Shown here: piece after piece, positions 17,475 through 24,459 of the stretch
Position numbering within the stretch: position 1 is the first letter of the stretch
Layout: each line of letters opens with the position of its first letter
Assembly (NCBI RefSeq): GCF_026309355.1
Contig: NZ_JAPJZK010000001.1
Span: 3,988,501 to 4,052,500, forward strand
Direction: 5' to 3'
Source of the DNA: Spartinivicinus marinus
Lineage (GTDB): Bacteria > Pseudomonadota > Gammaproteobacteria > Pseudomonadales > Zooshikellaceae
Length of the DNA: 64,000 bases
Made by a program: the position numbers and the translations under genes
Notes under the pieces: model-generated
The model's input: the letters and a program-made list of their open reading frames with translations, nothing else
The model's database searches: none
Told to the model about the DNA's origin: nothing

Positions 17475-18060
17475 TACAATGATTAGTTGGCGAGAATTTT
17501 GGTATCAGCCAAAGTTGTATATTCATCCAGACTGGTTTAATGAAACTGGTATAACATACATTAATACTGATTCATCACAAATATTGTGGAATATTGCATT
17601 TCAACATTTTTGTCAGGATTTAAATTTAGCAGTAGTGTTTGATCAAGAAGTGAATGCTGATTGGCAGCAACTGATAATCCTACTGTTAACCCATTTAGAT
17701 GATTGTTTAGAAATAGCGGGTATAGCTACCGTAAATGATATAAATGCAGCAAGCTATGGGGTAGTAAAAGCTTCATACCGACGTTGGGCGAGTCAGCTTG
17801 CTAATGCATTGGCTATTAATCAAAGATTTGCTATACCTAATGAACTAATAAAAGCTAAAGAAAAAGGTGCTTGGTTAATGTATGCACTATTGCAATCTAA
17901 GCATTTTGAAAGTTGGCAGAGACTTAAACTTGCACTTGAGCCATCTATGGTAAAAAACATTGAAGCCCTTCATTCTGTATCAGATTTATCAATTAAAAGC
18001 CAGGCAGTGTTATTGCGTTTCTGGAGAAATATTACCAATAGAATATCTATAAATAGATAG
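17464..18060 (+). CDS. sctK: T3SS sorting-platform adaptor SctK (HrpD/OrgA/YscK family)
   Basis: About 198 residues from ATG 17464, overlapping the sctJ stop; ATG 17494 (ISWREFW) is an alternative. It is an alpha-helical soluble protein with the family feature of an early YIHPDWF motif and Trp-rich segments (YRRWASQLANALAIN). SctK links the SctD cytosolic domains to the SctQ/SctL pods. Conservation in this family is low; the call rests on these features and the I-J-K-L order. Confidence 0.75.
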   Translation: MINNTMISWREFWYQPKLYIHPDWFNETGITYINTDSSQILWNIAFQHFCQDLNLAVVFDQEVNADWQQLIILLLTHLDDCLEIAGIATVNDINAASYGVVKASYRRWASQLANALAINQRFAIPNELIKAKEKGAWLMYALLQSKHFESWQRLKLALEPSMVKNIEALHSVSDLSIKSQAVLLRFWRNITNRISINR

Positions 18061-18167
18061 TTTATATTTTTGGCTCCTTTAATCCATTCATATACCTTTC
18101 CTGGATTATTTTTAGTTGTAAAAATGGTTGATGAAGAGTACAGGTTTGTAATACATGAGGAAAAATA

Positions 18168-18767
18168 GTGGGATTTACTCAAAAAAATATAATTCTCTCT
18201 GTTGATGGAAATGATGTGGCTACTATTCCTAATGTGATTAAAAGCACGGATATTAATAGTATTCAAAACGTAACGGTATTAATTGAGCATAGTAAGTATA
18301 AAGCAGAGAAATTACTAGTTGATGCACAGCAAACCGCAAAAACTATAAAAGAAAATACTCGTAAACAGACAGAAGAAGCAGTATGGGCTCGTGTAATAAA
18401 CTGTATTAATGATTTTGAAGCACAGCGTAGCTATTACTTTGACAAGTTTGAAGAACAGTGTAAGAAAGTAGTGACGACTACTATTAACTGTTTACTAAAT
18501 GATGTGCCTGATGAGGAAAAAATTAAAACTACTTTACTATCTGTTATCAATCAAGCAAGAGAGGAAAAACTAGCAACACTTTGGGTTAATCCTAAATACT
18601 ACATATTTGCTGGATCTATTATTAAATCATCAACCTGGAAATTAAAAGAAGATTCACAACTAGCGGAAGATGCCTGTGTTTTGGATGTTGATACAGGTAA
18701 ATTTAAAAGTAGCTTTCAGGGTAGAGTTGATAGGCTAATATCTGTAATTAAAGAAACATATATATAA
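18168..18767 (+). CDS. sctL: T3SS ATPase stator SctL (HrpE/YscL/OrgB, FliH-like)
   Basis: 199 residues from GTG 18168 (GAGG nine bases upstream). A long helix with a heptad-like Lys/Glu/Ala pattern (~45-90, EKLLVDAQQTAKTIKENTRK) is followed by a globular C-terminal half (~110-199, ATLWVNPKYYIFAG, then LDVDTGKFKSSFQGRVDRL). This is the FliH/YscL layout. It anchors and regulates the SctN ATPase and bridges it to SctQ. A 107-base gap separates it from sctK. Confidence 0.82.
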   Translation: MGFTQKNIILSVDGNDVATIPNVIKSTDINSIQNVTVLIEHSKYKAEKLLVDAQQTAKTIKENTRKQTEEAVWARVINCINDFEAQRSYYFDKFEEQCKKVVTTTINCLLNDVPDEEKIKTTLLSVINQAREEKLATLWVNPKYYIFAGSIIKSSTWKLKEDSQLAEDACVLDVDTGKFKSSFQGRVDRLISVIKETYI

Positions 18768-18778
18768 GGAAAGTGACT

Positions 18779-19000
18779 ATGTCTGAAATTAATCTTACAC
18801 AGCGAACTTTTGATATGAAATTTATCAGAGCAAATGAACAAGTTAAAGACCGATATGAAACTATGGATCCCTCTTCTCAGCAGGATATGAATGATTTTAT
18901 AACAGCAATTAATGATGCAAAAAATGTATCCTGGGCGGTTAATGAACAGGTTAAAGTACGCCATGAGATTATTAAAAATATTATTAATAGTATAGGCTAA
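18779..19000 (+). CDS. Small T3SS protein, HrpF-position / SctF needle-like
   Basis: 73 residues from ATG 18779 with AAGGA eight bases upstream; a GTG at 18773 is too close to that site. It is a fully helical, charged protein. The C-terminal 40 residues (MNDFITAINDAKNVSWAVNE, then a VRHEIIKNIINSIG end) fit the size and pattern of T3SS needle subunits, which end in a helix of the type IKxxxDxIxxIxxxI. In the Hrp1 order this slot (between sctL and sctC) holds hrpF. Whether it is a filament subunit or a chaperone-like partner of the pilin cannot be decided here. Confidence 0.6.
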   Translation: MSEINLTQRTFDMKFIRANEQVKDRYETMDPSSQQDMNDFITAINDAKNVSWAVNEQVKVRHEIIKNIINSIG

Positions 19001-19005
19001 TCTTT

Positions 19006-21000
19006 ATGAGTATCTCTGGTGTGTTAAAGGCTGTGTTATTGTATGTTACTTACTCTTTTCTCTTATGCAATCTAATAACGGCTCACGCAGTCACACCAAA
19101 ATACTGGCAAACAAGTGCTTATGCATTTGAAGGTAATAATACACCAATAACTTCAGTTTTACAGGACTTTTCAGATAGTTTTGGTGTTAATCTGGTTATG
19201 GTCAGTCAGATCAATGGTTTATCAAATGGTTGGAAACGTTCTGAAAGTGCAGTTAGTTTTCTTGATCAGTTATCTCAAGAGTACAAGCTACAATGGTTTG
19301 TCTACAATCAAAACTTATATATAAGTAGTCTAAAAGATAATAGGGTTGAGCGTTTGTTGCTTAAGCCTAATGTTTCTGCTGGCTTAAAAGCTGCATTGGT
19401 TGGGATCGGTTTATTTGAGAAAAAATTTGGTTGGGGTGAGTTTATTGAAGAAGGTATTATACTTGTTTCTGGACCAAGAAAGTACATTAACTTAATAAAA
19501 GCTTATATTGTAGATGAAGAATACCAAGATAAGTCCTCTGAAATATTTATTTTCCCACTAAACCATGCTTTGGTTGTGGACAGAACTATTCGTTCAAGAG
19601 GCGAAACAACCGTCATTCCTGGGGTTGCAACAATTTTACAAAGTTTGTTAGAAGGCAAGCGACGTTCTAACAATGGTTTAGATATTCCAGAAATCCCTAA
19701 TATGCTAAACTCAAAGAATAAAACTACAACAACGACAGGTATAAATTCTTCTTATAGTCAAAAAAGGCATAGTAAACACAAGACGGTTGTAGAGGCTGAT
19801 GTGCGAACCAACTCAATCATTATTAAGTCATCAGAAAAAAATTACAGTTATTATAAAAAGTTAATCGATAAGCTTGATATTTCTCAGAATTTAGTTGAAA
19901 TTGATGCTGTTATTGTTGATATAAATACTAATAAACTAGATGAAATAGGAGTTGATTGGAATTTTAACAATAATAATAGGAAAAACACTATTTCAACTTC
20001 AACCATCTTAGGTTCTAAAGCAAGTTTAAGTGCTAATGCAACCATTTCCATTGATGAATTAGGTTTCTTTTATACTAAAATTAAAGCCTTAGAAGAGACT
20101 GGAGATGCTTCTATAGTAGCTAATACCTCAATCCTTACTATGGAAAATCAACCTGCTGTTATTGATTTGAGTGAAACTGAGTATATTCAAACGGTTAGTG
20201 AAAGAGTTGCTGATGTACAATCAGTAACAGCTGGGACTTTACTCAATGTGACACCGAGTGTATTGGTAAAGGGAGGGCTAAATAAAATAATATTAACCCT
20301 GGAGATTGAAGATGGCTCAATAGAAAAAACAAAAGATGCAAAAACCCCTAGTGTAATTAAAGCGACTATAAACACTAAGGCATTGATTGCAGAGCACAGT
20401 TCTTTAGTGGTGGGTGGCTATCATATGCATTCTACAGAAAAAAATATAAAACGAGTTCCTTTTTTTGGAAACTTGCCTGTTATTGGTAGTTTGTTTTCCA
20501 GTGAAACACAAAAAAATACAAATAAAGAAAGATTGTTTATTCTCACTCCTAAGGTTTCAAATCAAGCAAAACCTCCTTCAGTTTATACTTCTACAGGAAA
20601 TAAAAGAATTATTAATAATGCATTAGTAGATATTGACGATCGTTGGCAAAAAGCTAGCCAAGCTTACTTAGAACAAGCTGCCAGTCTATTTGTCAAGCTA
20701 GTTAATGGTCAGCAGCCAACGGGATACCATTTGAAGAAAAACTCAAATAATAAGCTTGGAATACAATGCCAGCAAGCTAATATAGATTTTGATATAAAAC
20801 ATCCAATCATTGGTAATGGATTAGTTGTTTATATGGGGGCTGCAAAAAATTTAACAGAAAATATTATAACCGTTAATGAGACGTCTTGTCGTGGAAGGGG
20901 AATAATTGCAGTATTGGTATTTCCGAATAGCCAGTTAAAAGCAAATGAAGAAAAGCAGTTTTATATAGCATTAGAAGCTAGCGTAGTCAGCTCTGATTGA
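19006..21000 (+). CDS. sctC: T3SS outer-membrane secretin SctC (HrcC/InvG/YscC)
   Basis: 664 residues. A signal peptide (ATHAVTP-like cut near residue 27) is followed by N0/N1 domains (ITSVLQDFSDSFGVNLVMVS) and an N3 domain (ADVRTNSIIIKSS). The secretin domain follows (~290-510), with the VPFFGNLPVIGSLFSSE signature near its end. An extra C-terminal region of ~130 residues contains two Cys and resembles the long tails of HrcC-type secretins. The pentadecameric pore spans the outer membrane. Only five bases separate it from the preceding small gene, and a lipoprotein gene follows. Confidence 0.94.
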   Translation: MSISGVLKAVLLYVTYSFLLCNLITAHAVTPKYWQTSAYAFEGNNTPITSVLQDFSDSFGVNLVMVSQINGLSNGWKRSESAVSFLDQLSQEYKLQWFVYNQNLYISSLKDNRVERLLLKPNVSAGLKAALVGIGLFEKKFGWGEFIEEGIILVSGPRKYINLIKAYIVDEEYQDKSSEIFIFPLNHALVVDRTIRSRGETTVIPGVATILQSLLEGKRRSNNGLDIPEIPNMLNSKNKTTTTTGINSSYSQKRHSKHKTVVEADVRTNSIIIKSSEKNYSYYKKLIDKLDISQNLVEIDAVIVDINTNKLDEIGVDWNFNNNNRKNTISTSTILGSKASLSANATISIDELGFFYTKIKALEETGDASIVANTSILTMENQPAVIDLSETEYIQTVSERVADVQSVTAGTLLNVTPSVLVKGGLNKIILTLEIEDGSIEKTKDAKTPSVIKATINTKALIAEHSSLVVGGYHMHSTEKNIKRVPFFGNLPVIGSLFSSETQKNTNKERLFILTPKVSNQAKPPSVYTSTGNKRIINNALVDIDDRWQKASQAYLEQAASLFVKLVNGQQPTGYHLKKNSNNKLGIQCQQANIDFDIKHPIIGNGLVVYMGAAKNLTENIITVNETSCRGRGIIAVLVFPNSQLKANEEKQFYIALEASVVSSD

Positions 21001-21042
21001 GGTCTTGTAAATATGGTTTGTCTAATTAATATTCATCACCTA

Positions 21043-21237
21043 ATGGATAGGTTGATAATGACTATAATAGTTACTTTTATATTATCCGGTTGTTCTACAG
21101 TAGGCGTAAATAAACAACAGCCACTATCTATTAGTGGAAGTCAAGTAGTTCAAAATTCTCGCCCATTGAAAATATGGGTTGCACCTGCCTATAGATCACT
21201 AAGTAACCTACATGACGAGTACTGGGTTATAGATTAA
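21043..21237 (+). CDS. Small outer-membrane lipoprotein, HrpT position
   Basis: About 64 residues from ATG 21043; the frame is open from 21013 but the hydrophobic signal begins after this Met. The lipobox is LSGCST. The mature part is short and ends PLKIWVAPAYRSLSNLHDEY before WVID. In Hrp1 systems a lipoprotein of this size (HrpT) follows hrcC and helps place or assemble the secretin; pilotins play this part elsewhere. Assigned by lipobox, size and position. Confidence 0.65.
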   Translation: MDRLIMTIIVTFILSGCSTVGVNKQQPLSISGSQVVQNSRPLKIWVAPAYRSLSNLHDEYWVID

Positions 21238-21261
21238 CTCAAACAACTGTTTTAATCTATG

Positions 21262-21387
21262 TATACCCAATGCGAAGGATTTTTAGGTGAGGCCATCAAG
21301 TGACGAAGCCCCATGAGCCTATATTAATAGGTGATTGGGGTGAGGAGCGATGATAACAAAACATAAAATTGATTCGCGACGGGTATA
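21262..21387. mobile_element. MITE-like element with TATACCC...GGGTATA ends, short form
   Basis: Left TATACCCAATGCGAA, right TTCGCGACGGGTATA, 126 bp. The interior has GGCCATCAAGTGACGAAGCC and CATGAGCCTAT, shared with 21647-21728 and 58004-58067. Non-coding. Confidence 0.7.
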
Positions 21388-21646
21388 TTCAGGCTGCTGT
21401 AGTTAAATAACTGCTATCCACTAATATATAAAAACAATACAATTGTCTTACATTTATGTGATAAAATTGGGGTTTTATTGGTTTTTTCGGATTGGGTATA
21501 TAATAGTAATATACAAAATATAAAACACCTCACAATGATTGTATAGTTATAACAAAAGCGAATGGTATAGTTATTGTTGCTTATTTTAACACTGCTTTTC
21601 ATGTAATATTACAGTATTTTAAAAACCTTCCAGAAAACTTCTCTGC

Positions 21647-21728
21647 TATACCCAATGCGAATGGGTTTTAGGTATGGCCATCGAGTGACGAATCCCCATA
21701 AGTCTATAAATCATTCGCGAAGGGTATA
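21647..21728. mobile_element. MITE-like element with TATACCC...GGGTATA ends, minimal form
   Basis: 82 bp. Left TATACCCAATGCGAATG and right CATTCGCGAAGGGTATA form a near-perfect 17-base terminal inverted repeat. The interior GGCCATCGAGTGACGAATCC matches the element at 21262. Non-coding. Confidence 0.75.
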
Positions 21729-22471
21729 TATGCATTCTTACTGCTAAGTGAAGATTTGAGTTAATACTATGTACTTGATCAATTATCACCTTGTGACATA
21801 TTGTCGCAGCTAAAAATTCGCACGTCAGTGCTCTTGCACTTTATTATTTAAAGTTATATGTTATAGTATAACTTTAGTGGGATTGCGCTTAATATAGCTT
21901 ACTACTACTAACTCATAGTAGTAGCAAATTTGGTAGCAGTTGTAATAGAGAGTTTGGTAACTAAACTTTTGATAGTTAGCTATAGGAGTTGGTTTTTGTA
22001 GTAGTTATATTATATGGTTTAAACGAGTAGATATGTTTAACTATTAGTTTGTAGATACTTATATTTTTATAAATTGTGAGTGTCTGTAGTAGTTTGTATA
22101 TGCAAACAGCTTATAATTAATTTTTGAATTTTAAAAATTATAGACTGTAGTTTTTTCTGTTTAATATGTTTTTGTGTACAACACGATTTCTATTGATGTT
22201 GTATCAATAAAATCTTGTTGTATTTTTATATTTTATAATTGCATTTTCTTTTTTTTGTTGATGCTTGAATCCTCATTATAACTATTATTGTTTAGGATTT
22301 TATATTAATCAAGCACTTTTATTTTTATGTTGCTTTAGCTTTTTCTGAAAAAGTGAATTGGGTTTTATTTTTTTACTAAATTGATACGTCTGAATAAAAA
22401 ATATTTACATTCTGTTCACAAAATACCTAAAGTAGTCGTCCTAGTTTGTGCGAATAATTTAAATAACAACA

Positions 22472-23047
22472 ATGGTATTTATTGTGAATAATAAATATGC
22501 ACAAAGTGCTAACGAAGCCTCATTTTGTCAGACGTTAAATGCATTCTGGACCCTTTGGGAGGAGTATAAACCGATAATATCAAAAAAATGCTATAGGTGG
22601 CTAAATGGTAATACTGCAGATGTTGAAGATGCATTGTCAGAAACAGCAATAAAGGCTTTTACTTGTTTGAAGAAAGGAGAAAATGATATTAAAAATATCC
22701 ATTCTTGGTTGTATAAACTTGCTTTTAATGTTTGCATTGATTTATATAGAAACAACAAACGACAGTTAACATTAGTTGAACAGGTTGCTTGTTTACCTGA
22801 GATGCTTCCATTTGCTTCAAATAGTAGTGAAGATTTAGAGGATTTTGCTATTCGAAATGACAACTATGAGCAAGTTATGCAATGTATTACAAGGCTACCA
22901 GAAAATATAAAGTCAGTTCTTGTCTATCGGTTTATTGAGGGGCTTGATTATACTGAAATTGCTTTTAGGCTGAATATTGCTCAGCCTACAGCAAGAAAGC
23001 GTGTTCAAATTGGCAGAACAAAGCTCAAACAGCTTGCTATGGTATGA
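22472..23047 (+). CDS. Second ECF-type sigma factor
   Basis: 191 residues. Sigma region 2 spans ~30-95 (DVEDALSETAIKAFTCLKKG, then IHSWLYKLAFNVCIDLYRNN). Region 4 spans ~130-188, with the helix-turn-helix DYTEIAFRLNIAQPTARKRV. It differs strongly from the ECF factor at 2421 and lies beyond the other end of the T3SS cluster. No anti-sigma gene is adjacent. Targets are unknown; candidates are the T3SS, the toxin or the NRPS. The start may be ATG 22472 or GTG 22484; neither has a clear ribosome-binding site. Confidence 0.85.
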   Translation: MVFIVNNKYAQSANEASFCQTLNAFWTLWEEYKPIISKKCYRWLNGNTADVEDALSETAIKAFTCLKKGENDIKNIHSWLYKLAFNVCIDLYRNNKRQLTLVEQVACLPEMLPFASNSSEDLEDFAIRNDNYEQVMQCITRLPENIKSVLVYRFIEGLDYTEIAFRLNIAQPTARKRVQIGRTKLKQLAMV

Positions 23048-23105
23048 TTCTTGATCAAATTTAGACGGTTTGGCTTATATAAAGAGGCATGATGACAAAT
23101 AAATT

Positions 23106-23158
23106 AACTTGCTGCCCTTAAATCCTTTTAGCGTGTAGGCGGCTTGGGACAGCAAGTT
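23106..23158. terminator. Hairpin between convergent sigma and fdsD genes
   Basis: AACTTGCTG (23106-23114) pairs perfectly with CAGCAAGTT (23150-23158), and CCC/GGG can extend the stem past a bulge. It lies in the 170-base gap between two convergent genes, so it may stop transcription from both sides. No T tract follows on the plus strand. Confidence 0.35.
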
Positions 23159-23217
23159 ACTGCGTTACAGCAATCATAAATGGGTCTGTTTTCTTTTATA
23201 TTAGCTTGTTTTTTCGA

Positions 23218-23448
23218 TTAGTTCACTTGTTCTGCTAACTGTCTAACAGCTTTTAATGCAATTGGCTCAAGTTCAGATTGGCGTTCATGCAGCCCTTGAA
23301 TGATTTGATCCTTCATTGGTCTAGCCCAAAACCGGTTGATATGGTTTGCTACGGCGGCGGCAGCCTGCTCGGGGGCATGCTGGTGAGACAAGTTGGCTGC
23401 AATATGGTTGGCCATGTTAATCAGCTTTTCAAGATGGGTATTACTCAT
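23218..23448 (-). CDS. fdsD: Formate dehydrogenase delta subunit FdsD
   Basis: 76 residues; ATG 23448 has GGAG nine bases upstream. The sequence HLEKLINMANHIAANLSHQH, then AAVANHINRFWARPMKDQII, is characteristic of FdsD, the small subunit of soluble NAD-dependent Mo formate dehydrogenases (RFWxPRM-type motif, here RFWARPMK). It is needed for an active enzyme and associates with FdsA. It is the last gene of the fdsG-fdsB-fdsA-fdhD-fdsD operon. Confidence 0.9.
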   Translation of the reverse strand: MSNTHLEKLINMANHIAANLSHQHAPEQAAAAVANHINRFWARPMKDQIIQGLHERQSELEPIALKAVRQLAEQVN

Positions 23449-23520
23449 TGATTGTGCTCCATAATTGGGTTTAAAAGATTCTGTTCAAAATAGGGGGCAG
23501 GGTGCCCTTAATCATTATTT

Positions 23521-24432
23521 TTATTTATATGCTTGATTATAGATTACATGCCGATTGCCACGAGCGAAAGCAATTAAATTCATTCCTGCATACTTTGCCT
23601 GACGAACGGCTAAATATGTGGGAGCAGAGGCAGCAACTAACGTACAAATACCAAGCTGACAAGCTTTGTGAACCATTTCATAGCTAGCACGACTAGATAC
23701 AATAACGAAACCTGTTGTGATATTGATGCCAGTGGTTGCTAACCCACCTAATAATTTATCTAATGCATTATGACGTCCAACGTCTTCTCGTACTAATTGT
23801 ATTTCACCAGCTTGGTCACACCAGGCTGCTGCATGTACTGCACCTGTCAATGTGCGTAAGTGTTGATGCTTGGTTAATGCATTTAAGCCAGCTTGCACTG
23901 AGTTATGTGCAGGTAGTGATTGGGGAGTCAGTGGTTTAACTTGTCGTATTGCTTGCTCTAATGACTCAACACCACATAAGCCGCAACCGGTTCTTCCTGC
24001 CAGTTGGCGGCGTCTGTGCTTTAATCGATTAAAGCAATTTGAAGCAAGATTGATAGCCACTTCCAGTCCTTGTGAGTGGTGAATAATGTGCATGTCGTAT
24101 ATATCTTCAGCTTTGTCTGCAATCCCTTCAGATAGGCTGAATCCTACAGCAAAATCTTCTAAATTCTCAGGTGTTGCCATCATTACTGCATGAGATACTC
24201 CATTGTAGCTCATTGCAATTGGAGTTTCCGTCGCAACTTCATCCTCAAGCTGATGCAAATCATTCTGTTGCCACTGGGTAACAGTCACAGTTTGGTGGCT
24301 GTGAGTGTAGCCTGTTTGCTGATTACTCACCAAACGACTATCCAGTGAAGTATCATCTTGCCAGTGGCTATTCAAGCGTTTGTTGATCTTACTCAAATTT
24401 ACAACAGATAATTTATTATTCAAGTTACTCAA
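23521..24432 (-). CDS. fdhD: Formate dehydrogenase sulfurtransferase FdhD (FdsC)
   Basis: 303 residues. The catalytic cysteine motif TGCGLCGVESL is near residue 150. Also visible are the family segments NLEDFAVGFSLSEGI and REDVGRHNALDKLLGG, which bind the Mo cofactor. FdhD passes sulfur from a cysteine desulfurase (IscS) to the bis-MGD cofactor before insertion into FdsA. It lies 27 bases downstream of fdsA in the same operon. The N-terminal ~35 residues are extra and polar. Confidence 0.93.
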   Translation of the reverse strand: MSNLNNKLSVVNLSKINKRLNSHWQDDTSLDSRLVSNQQTGYTHSHQTVTVTQWQQNDLHQLEDEVATETPIAMSYNGVSHAVMMATPENLEDFAVGFSLSEGIADKAEDIYDMHIIHHSQGLEVAINLASNCFNRLKHRRRQLAGRTGCGLCGVESLEQAIRQVKPLTPQSLPAHNSVQAGLNALTKHQHLRTLTGAVHAAAWCDQAGEIQLVREDVGRHNALDKLLGGLATTGINITTGFVIVSSRASYEMVHKACQLGICTLVAASAPTYLAVRQAKYAGMNLIAFARGNRHVIYNQAYK

Positions 24433-24459
24433 ATTGCAACACCATTTGAAGCTTTATTT

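Larger units (their letters stand above)
21238..22471. other. 1.2-kb AT-rich intergenic region with two inverted-repeat elements
   Basis: No convincing gene on either strand. It contains the elements at 21262-21387 and 21647-21728, a triplet-repeat hairpin at 21902-21924 (CTACTACTA, five-base loop, TAGTAGTAG), and a very AT-rich run with poly-T tracts (~22080-22420) before the second sigma gene. It may hold regulatory sequence for that gene; I see no recognisable promoter. Confidence 0.6.

Noticed and set aside
21414-21602. 62-aa minus-strand frame between the two short repeats
   Set aside because: AT-rich, no ribosome-binding site, no similarity that I recognise.
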